Shown: in pieces, positions 56,456 through 64,000 of the stretch
How the letters are laid out: every line of letters begins with the position of its first letter
Position numbering within the stretch: position 1 is the first letter of the stretch
NCBI GenBank assembly: GCA_036924285.1
Contig: JAYKYS010000004.1
Span: 21,918,001-21,982,000 of the forward strand
From: Asterella californica
Taxonomy: Eukaryota > Streptophyta > Marchantiopsida > Marchantiales > Aytoniaceae
Length of the DNA stretch: 64,000 nucleotides
Direction: 5' to 3'
Translations under genes and position numbers: made by a program
Notes under the pieces: generated by a model
Databases searched by the model: none
Seen by the model: the letters and a program-made list of their open reading frames with translations, nothing else
What the model was told of the DNA's origin: nothing

Positions 56456-57569
56456 TATTTTATAAATATTTTATCCTAAAAGTCATAAGATGATGTTTAA
56501 TATTTTACTTTTTATTAGAAACATAAATATCATATATCTACAAATTATTTAAATTATTTACAAAAAAGTTATTAAATTAATCTAAATCAGTCCTCTTGTA
56601 CTTGCACGTGGCTAGAACAAATCATATCTATGCTCTCCTGAAGAATAGACTCGTAGATTACTTACCAAACACAATTTCTGGTATTAAATTTGTTACATGA
56701 ATGAGAATGTTCAAGACTAGGAAGATAAATAGGAAGATAAATACAAAATCCTCAATTTACTGTCTTTCAAAACTTGGATGTGTATGATGGGATACTTAAC
56801 TTGATTGGATCGTGAGTACCAGTCTCCCGTAAGTAAATCCCAAGACTACAATTAATCTGATATCAATGTTCGTCGTCAATCAAGATGCTCGGTTTTTCTT
56901 CTGGATACACAAAATTATGCAACTTACTCGAGTTTTCATCACAGCCCTTACTCAAATGCAAAATACTTCAAGTCTCCAGTCAATTTCCTTAGGAGATTGA
57001 AGTATGTATGATGATTATGGAGGTGCGCATATTCATCCTTCCATCTTCACATATCTCCCGGAAAAGTTGATCATAAATTAAAATATATTAGATTTATATT
57101 TTTCTAGTTGTCCTAGAAAAATCTGCGTGGCTCTTCGTAATTCACTTTGCGTACAGTTTTTGGTTCTTCTGCGGCCAAAGGTATACTTTGGAGACGGAAT
57201 ATGAAATACAAGAGAAGAATGAGCTTCTCGCTTTTCCAACCAAGTGTAAGGAATAAAGAAAGAAGATTTTTTTTGTGAAGTGGGTTAGGCTGGCCATTTT
57301 ATTAGGGGTGTCAAAGTTTAGTTGAAATATTTATACACCACAGAAGGGAGAAAGACATGAACTTTTGAACTAGCTATATACTAAGAGTACAGTGTCTTTA
57401 TTAATAATATATACTAAGTAGATGTAAATAATTAAAATATTTTATAAAAAATATCTGTTCACCCATGCCTGGAAATACAAGAAGAGTAGGAGATAAACCG
57501 TAGGTCTTGCCTGGACTGCCGCGCTTCAGAAAGTACAAGACCGAGAAGCTATACTCATTAATACATAGA
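56456..57569. other. AT-rich non-coding stretch
   Basis: Includes a degenerate hairpin-B remnant at about 57,023-57,072 and an end of the TA-flanked MITE family at about 57,300-57,320. Confidence 0.4.
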
Positions 57570-57675
57570 GTTTAATATAATACCTAACCCTTCCTGCTGG
57601 AAGGGTTAGGTATTAAATTAAACGCTTGTATATGTGCCTCCTCCATCAGAAGATGGAGGAGGTGAATATACATGG
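57570..57675 (-). repeat. Best-preserved copy of the double-hairpin repeat
   Basis: Hairpin A: 57570-57594 pairs with 57599-57623 (core TACCTAACCCTTCC/GGAAGGGTTAGGTA, perfect) with a 4-nt loop. Hairpin B: CCTCCTCCATC (57638-57648) pairs perfectly with GATGGAGGAGG (57652-57662). The two are separated by about 15 bases. Confidence 0.9.
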
Positions 57676-58344
57676 ACAGTGAATATGCATGCTGTCTGAG
57701 CTTTCGGCAAGAGAGAAAGCTCAAGATAGTACATGTTAGCCTGACACCATACTCTGATCGGTTATACTGTTAACTACAAGTGTCTTGGTGAAAGAGAGTT
57801 TCCATACGAGTAGACATACATTGCAGATTGCAGCGTCTTTTTATGTGAGAAATTCTTTTCGGAATAGAAGTTGTTTGTTTTCCTTGATGATAACTCAGTT
57901 AAGTTTCACTCCCAGAGTTGTATGACATTGCTAAGTCAATAGACAACAAGATCGAATGGCAACTGGTCTAGATAGATCTGAGCTGGAAAGGACGTGAGCA
58001 TACAGTTTATCTCTATCGGATGAGGTACAATGACCTGCAAGATGGTCTACTGCTGAAGTAAATCATAAGAAGGGGTGGATCGAGTCCGTCATTCTTTCTA
58101 GGAGATAGGAGAAAGTAGATATCAACTTGGTCGTACACAGAAATCAATTAAAGCTATTCAATAGCATGTTCACTTTGTGTTATTAATAAATATATGAATA
58201 TTCTAAAATAATCTAAAGTGAAAAATTAAAACTTTTACTAAAATATTAAGTGTTAACAGAGGAGAGCCATGTGAGAAATACAGACACCACGCATTGACTC
58301 ACCTTCAGAAAGTATAGTTCCAGAACCATCCTGCCAAGTATACA

Positions 58345-58440
58345 TTCATTTATTATCTAACCCTTCCTGGAGAAAGGATACTACATTAAAGTTTGCATGC
58401 CTCCTCCATGTGAACATGGAGGAGGTGATAATGCATGCTT
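58345..58440 (-). repeat. Copy of the double-hairpin repeat
   Basis: Hairpin A is partial (TTATTATCTAACCCTTCC, AGGATACTACATTAAA). Hairpin B is strong: GCATGCCTCCTCCATGT (58395-58411) pairs with ACATGGAGGAGG and then AATGCATGC, leaving a 2-base turn. Confidence 0.8.
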
Positions 58441-58899
58441 GTCAATAAATAGGCAACCAAAATGAATTCTGGCAAGAGGATGCGGAAACAGACAAACAAG
58501 AAGTCTGGAGAAAAACATCTTGAGTGTTATTGACAAATACTTGCTTCCAACAAAACATACTTTGTAAAAGGTTATTCGAGGAATATGTTACAGAAAAAAA
58601 TCTATCTAGAATTCTGCTTCTTTTCGTTCTTTCAAGAATAAATAAAATAAAATAAGTGAAATTAATCATTCCAAACACATACAGTCTCAACAAAGATAAT
58701 CTTAAATATTTTCTATATCAAATAAGATGAGACACTTGAAGCAAATCCTCATAAACTACTATAATTCTGATCGTACAATGCGCGTGTACCTTGGAATAAT
58801 AACTTGTCTAGGGAAGAGCTTCTCGTGATTCTTATTAAGCACTAGGAACGGGCCTAAGGACGTGGAGATTGCAATAGATCGAGTATGAGAGGTGCGATT
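58441..58899. other. AT-rich non-coding spacer
   Basis: The 83-residue minus ORF at 58442-58693 has no recognisable motif. Confidence 0.4.
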
Positions 58900-59295
58900 G
58901 TGAAACAAGACGTAATTTGATCAGCAACATCAACTTTGGCCGAAGACGATTCAGGAGAGTGATTCAGTTCTCGTCTATGATGACAATCAGCATAGCATGT
59001 TGTGGAAGTTCTCCAAATGATGGTTTGGACTGTATGTGGTAGACGAGGTACATACTAATGTGACGTATGAATTAAAGGAGTTGGATGGAACCAAGTTGAA
59101 GATGTCAAGGTTTTCAAACGAGAGACGAGACATGACTGATATCTTATGTGAGTTTGAGCTTGAAGATGATGAGCTTGAGGAAGAGGTTGATGAAAATGAG
59201 CATGAGATTATGAGATCATTTAAGATGTCGATCCACTATTGGTTTACGTAGTTTCTGGTGCATGTCAGAGGATGCGTCGGTTTAGAAAGAGTAGA
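58900..59295 (+). pseudogene. Integrase C-terminal (GPY-type) remnant of a TE1-like gypsy element
   Basis: The segment parallels TE1 at 10,830-11,195. DSVLVYDDNQHS- and WFGLYVVDEV-like readings lead into the ORF at 59036-59251 (NVTYELKELDGTKLKM), then an acidic Glu/Asp tail. Next come the GAGGATGCGTCGGTTTAGA phrase and a purine tract that in TE1 precede the 3' LTR. Frames are broken before 59,036. Everything upstream of this in the original element is missing. Confidence 0.75.
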
Positions 59296-59570
59296 TGTCG
59301 TGTCATGGATCGACTAATCACTGGGATAGAAGTATAGGGAATAAATTTAATAAAACTTGTAGTTCATGCGGTTCTGGTAACAACATCATGTAGAGCTTGC
59401 CAAATAGACTAAAATCTAGCTTTACATCAACACAAATGAACTTATCGAGAGAGAGTTATGATGATTCAAAAATTTTATGTGATAACGAGAGATGTTGGTG
59501 ACTGTGACATATGTTAATAAAATCAGAAGCTAAAAATCCTTACTTCAGAAATATCCAACTCTTGCTTGTA
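59296..59570 (+). repeat. Diverged LTR start of the TE1-like remnant, cut by TE3
   Basis: It begins TGTCGTGTCAT, matching the TE1 LTR start TGTCGCGCCAT, right after the purine tract. Similarity to the TE1 LTR fades after about 25 bases. TE3 starts at 59571. Confidence 0.5.
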
Positions 59571-61560
59571 TGTCACGTCAGTTTGGGCACCTCGACTAGG
59601 TTGATCGAGTGCGAAATGGCGCATCCCGGTAAGGCCGTTAGTGCCGTTAGGACGAGTTGGGGAGAGAGCCCACTAGGGGTAAACTTCGCAGGTAGGGCTT
59701 GGAGGCCTTAGTTCTTTGAGTTGAGCCTTCAAGCTCCAGGCTATGGTGGATAGTCTAGTTGAGTGTAACCCGGATTCTCTTCGTGTTTAGAGTGGGTTTG
59801 GCTTGACCGTTTGTGAGTGATCTTTATTGTAGTGTTGGAGATAGTAATCTCTTCATACAGATTACTCAAAGAACTGAGTGCATGTCGAGGCGGAGTTCAG
59901 TAAGAGCTCGCTGATCTGAAATCTGAAATCGTCCGCTGGTATCTTCGGGCGTCGTCGTTCGTGCTTGGTTGTTGAAGCTGTGATCGAGTTGTCGCTGTGA
60001 TTGAGGTGATTGCTGGTCGCAGATCGATTTGCTGTTGTTGGGGTCGAGTGCAGATTTCTGTCATGCGGAAGCGCTGCAGAAATTTTGCGGAATGTTCTTG
60101 AAGTGTGTTGTTGGAGCCGGGTTGCGCATTTGGGCGTTGCAGACGGAGTACTTGGCAATGTCAGGACGGAGTGGGCTCTTTGGAAGCGCATTGGAGAGAC
60201 GGTTCTAGCGCACTAAGTTTCGTGGAGTTTGGTCGAGGATTGAAGAAGTTATGGCATGTCGAAGTTCGCTGCCGTGTGACCTGAAAGTACCAAAAGGCTA
60301 GTTACGTCAGATTTTGGTGCAATTTGTTATGGAAACTCGAGTTTAGGAGTTTTGTTGTGTGTGTGTGCATTCGCGAAGTGTGTCTTGTGCATTCGCGAAT
60401 CTGTTGTGGTGGTTTTCGGGTTGGATTTGGAGGTTCTTGCTGTTTTACGTCAGATTTTCGTCACCCGTGTGCACCCGCAAGCTGTTTTCGCTGTTTTGGA
60501 GCTTCTTTTGGCGCAATCTTCTGCAATTCGAGTTGGAGCCGAGTCCCTTGGTGTGTGTTGTACCTGTTCTTCTCTACTTCAAGCGGAGCGGAGCGGAGAG
60601 TGAGCGGGAGTGTCGAGGTGTGGAGTGCGAGAGTGCGGAGGCGGAGCGGAGCTGAGCCTGAGCCCGAGTCCGCGCCCGCCGCAAGCCAGCTTGCTGGCGT
60701 GCGTGAGAGAGGTATCCAAGCTTCAGGTGTGTGGGAAGGGTAAAACCAGCTGGTCACCCATCCCAACACTATTCCTGGACCTGGACTCCTGACTCTGTAG
60801 TCTTAGCTTTGGCTTTACCACTAGACCAATAGCTCTTGGTGTCCTACAGGGATGCGTGCAAATACTTATGGACTTGTATAAGGTAGTAGGAGACCTTCTC
60901 GCACGTCCCTAGAGGAGTGGTAAGGCGACCCCATAGTATTAGGGGGAAGCTATAGTTATGGTAGTGTTTGCCTATACCGTAGAGGCGCGTGTGGAGGCAA
61001 TTAGTGGCAGTTGTCTTGGGTGAGCTAGTAGAGCTACCACGTGGATGTTTTTGGAGCTACTAGAGGTGTGGACATCTAGTTAGTGACCTCCAGTGTCAGT
61101 TACGACAGTTGGTGACCATATATTGTGCATGTGGTCACCGACAAGGAGTCGTCAGTCCGGGTGGGGCTGGGTTTCTCTTTATGTGAATGTTTGAGTGTGG
61201 AGGGTTATCGTTTGGACTTCTTGTGGTTGGAACCCCTCCATACTCTACTTCCTGTTTGTGCGCCGCGTTTGCTTGTGTTGGCGCTTGATTTCCGGAGTGA
61301 GTTCACTCCAGTGTGCTGTCGGTAGTGAGACTGGAGTTGCGGACCAGTCAGACTACCTTTGTCTCTCTCACGGTGCGGTTGGAGTGACGACCAACAGCCT
61401 GTGAGAGGCTGCCTGTGGTGATGGCAGGTACAGGTTGCCCTTACCTTGACCGTCCTAGTAGGGGATAGGTGAGCTCAGTAGGAGCTGGATTAGGCAAGTG
61501 GTGGTTACGGTGGTGACGGGGATTGCGACATTCCGGTTGGGGAGTGTGTTAACGGGATTC
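59571..61560 (+). repeat. 5' LTR plus leader of TE3
   Basis: Homologous to 872-2819. It contains a GC-richer segment (60.4-60.7 kb) with GCGGAGCGGAG repeats. The LTR/leader border cannot be placed without the 3' LTR. ORFs here (for example 60324-60743) are not kept in TE2 and are not considered genes. Confidence 0.7.
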
Positions 61561-61627
61561 TCTCATCACGGAGTTCTCGGGAGGTTCTGGTGGGGACTCC
61601 GCGGATAGTGGGTATACACGGAGTGGA

Positions 61628-64000
61628 GTGAAGTACCGACTACCTACACCATTGCCGTCGGTTGTTCCAGAGGACGAGTCAGACGCAGACAGCGCGTTTT
61701 CTGGTGGTGAGTCTAGTGTCACCACACCGTTGTTGTGGGACATGGACGAGATCTATGGAGCCACGAAAGGGCCTCGACGTTACTCGGGTACAGTTGGTAC
61801 CATTGAGCTGGATGACTTCATCCAGGAGTTCGACAGTTGGTGCGATCTGCAGTAGATGCGGAACCCACAGCTGTTTACACCCTTCATGGCGTGGAAGGGT
61901 TTGTTCCAGCACTTGGAGGGACCGCCGATGGACGATTATCATGAGTTCAGACGAGATTACAGTGTTGAGATCGAGTTGTGGAGACAACATTGGTCTCCCA
62001 ACTACGTTTCTATCACTACTGGCGCAGTTTCGGGAGGCGTAGCACCTGCGAGTTCGGGTGCCAGTAGCAGTGGTACAGCCGCAGGTGGCGGAGTACCTAC
62101 TACCAGCGGTGCATCCACAAGTAGTGGAGCAGGTGGTAGTGTGAGTGGGATACCACCAGGGTTTAACCCTGTGGTTCAGTTCTTCCAATGTTTGAGGAAG
62201 AACTATCAGGGTGTGCGGACCGACAAGTTGAGGAGTCTGCAGGAGTTCCAGCGGAAGACTGGAGAGAGCCTACACGAGGCGGTTGATCAGCGTTACCCAA
62301 GGGGTGACGGAAGCACAGGCAGTCCAGTTCTGGTATGGGATACTAGACCGGGAGCTGCGCATGAGAGTTAGAGATGCTACTCTCCTTAGAGACACCGCTC
62401 CGACGTTGGCGGTTGTCTTTAGTCTGGCTGAGCGGATTGAGCTCAACATGGTGGAGGAGAGAGTGGTGGTTGCTGGTTTCAGCAAGGAGACACCACATGG
62501 AGCGACCACCTCTTCTCGGGGATCACAGGCTACGCAACAGCGTGGTGGTGGTGGTGGTGGTAAGGATCGTGCGGAGCAGTCCCGATCTCAGGGAGGTGTT
62601 GGAGGATCTGGTGGGCAGAAGCCCATGCCGTCCTTCTCTAGTCAGCAGCAAGCGAGTCCTTGCTGGACGTGTGATGGTCCTCATCAGCAGAGGGACTGTC
62701 CACAGAGGAGAGGTGTTGAGACGTCAGGGACATCAGGGACGTCTCAAGCAGTACCTAGGCAATGTGAGCATTGCGGACGACCTGGTCACAGTAGTGACCG
62801 TTGTTTTGATCTCCATCCCGAGTTGCGGCAAGGGAAGGTTGATCGTGGACGAGGCGGAGGAGCTCAGGGAGGCCGTGGTGGTCGAGCTGGAGGTAGAGGT
62901 CCAGCACCTGGGAGAGGACCGGTCGGTCCACCGCCTGCTACGACGTCAGAAGCAGGTATGGCTGCTCGGATTGAGCAGTTGGAGCAGAGGATAGCTAGTA
63001 TGGCTATGGCCCAGCGGAGATCAGGTGGAACGGAGGCTTCCACGTCTTATGGAGGAGAAGGAGGTGACTTCGACTTCATGGCTGGTGTGGCGCAGATTGA
63101 GGCATCTGCGGCAGTGACTAGAGGTGCAGCACGTGCCTCTGAGCCACGAGGTGCGTCAGTGGAGTTGGATCCACAACGCGGGGAGGCTGGTAGACAGGCT
63201 AGGCTTCCCCAGTCGTTCACATTATCGGAGGCGTTGAGGACCACATCTATGGTTCCTAAACGACCTACCGATGGTGCAGTAGAGTTGGAGGCATCGACAT
63301 CCAGGAGTGGATGTGATGTGAGTCCATCTTCGACGTCTGTGGATGCGGCGTCGAACCCGATGTTGGGGGCGGCTACAGCAGTTTTGCGAGCCCCACTATT
63401 CTCAGCCACGGATATGAGGGCATTGGGAGTCAACTTGGCTCCAGTGTTCCAGTTGGCGGCCACGCTCAGTGAGAGCGAGGATGTAGTTACCTCTAGTGCT
63501 GAAGTAGTTCAGCGAGAGGCGGTAGACGTGTCCATGGAGTCGAGGATCAGGACAGCTACCAGTGGTACTTGGCAAGCGGCGGCTGCTAGGTTAGATGAGT
63601 TACCAGCTAGGCCGGCGATTGACCGTGCTGGTTTGGCACCAGGTGTGGTGTTGTTGGACAACAGAAGTGGTATCTTCTGTTTGGTGGCACCTTCAGGGAA
63701 AGTGTATCGACCCCAGAAGGTCTTGTTAGACTCTGGAGCCCAACCGTTGATGTTGGGAAAGGCGGCGTGTATTGGTTTGGGTCTGAAGAGGTCCGAGGTG
63801 GAGAGATGTCCATTCCAGTTGCAGACATCTCTAGGAGGATCAGGAGGTACGGCTCTACACATGACACGTGAGATGTTGACGGTGAGAGTTCGACCAGGTC
63901 ATCCCACAGATGGCTCTATGGTGAGGGCCAAGGCCATCGTTACAGCCGCAGAGTCTTATGATGTATTGGTTGGAGGTGCTGTGTTGTACCCTATGGGGTT
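61628..64000 (+). pseudogene. TE3 gag-protease polyprotein, 3' end outside the window
   Basis: The frame is open from before 61628; the ATG matching that of TE2 is at 61742. TAG at 61853-61855 (CAG in TE2) and a 17-bp deletion between GAGG repeats at about 62,278 break it. From 62,283 the shifted frame is open without a stop to base 64,000. It holds two CCHC knuckles, CWTCDGPHQQRDC and CEHCGRPGHSSDRC (62.65-62.81 kb), a Gly/Arg-rich RGG-like stretch, a short coiled segment (ARIEQLEQRIASM), a long Ser/Ala-rich linker and the protease VLLDSGAQPLML (about 63,720-63,755). So gag and protease share one frame, and no gag stop separates them. Confidence 0.85.

Larger units (their letters stand above)
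59571..64000 (+). mobile_element. TE3: second copy of the methyltransferase-bearing retrotransposon family, truncated by the window end
   Basis: It aligns with TE2 from TGTCACGT through leader, gag, zinc knuckles and protease. It lacks the nested TE1 and is less damaged. The last bases in the window (TACCCTATGGGGTT) correspond to TE2 at about 14,036, roughly 450 bases before the methyltransferase motif I. The methyltransferase itself is therefore not visible here, and its presence in TE3 is an inference from TE2. Confidence 0.88.

Noticed and set aside
60324..60743. 139-residue ORF in the TE3 leader
   Set aside because: It is Cys/Phe/Ser-rich without a domain, and the corresponding TE2 leader does not keep the frame.
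62374..62994. 206-residue basic ORF in TE3
   Set aside because: It is an alternative frame of the gag zinc-knuckle and RGG region. The real frame, open from 62,283 to the end, carries both CCHC motifs.

Overview
This is nuclear DNA from a plant-like (streptophyte) genome. The supports are one spliced host gene for a plant-type long-chain fatty alcohol oxidase, a short TTTAGGG-type telomere-like stretch, abundant LTR retrotransposons, several miniature inverted-repeat elements and AT-rich non-coding DNA. A bryophyte-like or other early-diverging streptophyte is my guess from the style of the sequence. The species cannot be fixed from this window.

Left part (1-16.8 kb): a nested retrotransposon block. 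The outer element (TE2, 872 to about 16,215) is a Ty3/gypsy-type element whose polyprotein carries a C5-cytosine DNA methyltransferase domain between the protease and the reverse transcriptase. The methyltransferase shows the Pro-Cys catalytic motif, the ENV motif, a DNMT3-like motif VIII and motifs IX/X. This copy is decayed by nonsense changes, small indels and 3' truncation. A second, young Ty3/gypsy element (TE1, 3861-12568) is inserted in its gag. TE1 has two 1,373-bp LTRs with only about eight differences. Its gag and pol are joined by what looks like a textbook -1 ribosomal frameshift signal: slippery GGGTTTT, a 6-nt spacer and an H-type pseudoknot. One in-frame TGA interrupts its integrase.

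Middle part (16.8-59 kb): mostly AT-rich non-coding DNA. It holds a 100-aa cyclin-box-like ORF followed by two hairpins (16.8-17.2 kb) and the one convincing host gene, a three-exon alcohol oxidase on the minus strand (22,605-26,582). Upstream of that gene lie a duplicated 151-bp unit carrying long hairpins (27.8-28.1 kb) and a regular array of nine short palindromes at about 51-bp period with dissimilar 30-34-bp spacers (28.7-29.2 kb). Further right are degraded gypsy and copia fragments on the minus strand, a 344-bp Mutator-like MITE with 9-bp target duplication, a TA-flanked MITE pair, a tRNA-like SINE, many two-copy tandem duplications, and at least seven copies of an unfamiliar repeat made of two adjacent hairpins.

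Right end (59.57-64.0 kb): a second copy (TE3) of the methyltransferase-bearing family. Its gag and protease are better preserved and it runs off the window, so its methyltransferase should begin just beyond base 64,000. It abuts the 3' end of a TE1-like element. Apart from the oxidase, almost everything recognisable is mobile-element biology: retrotransposons encoding their own DNA methyltransferase, other retrotransposons nested in or beside them, and small non-autonomous elements between.
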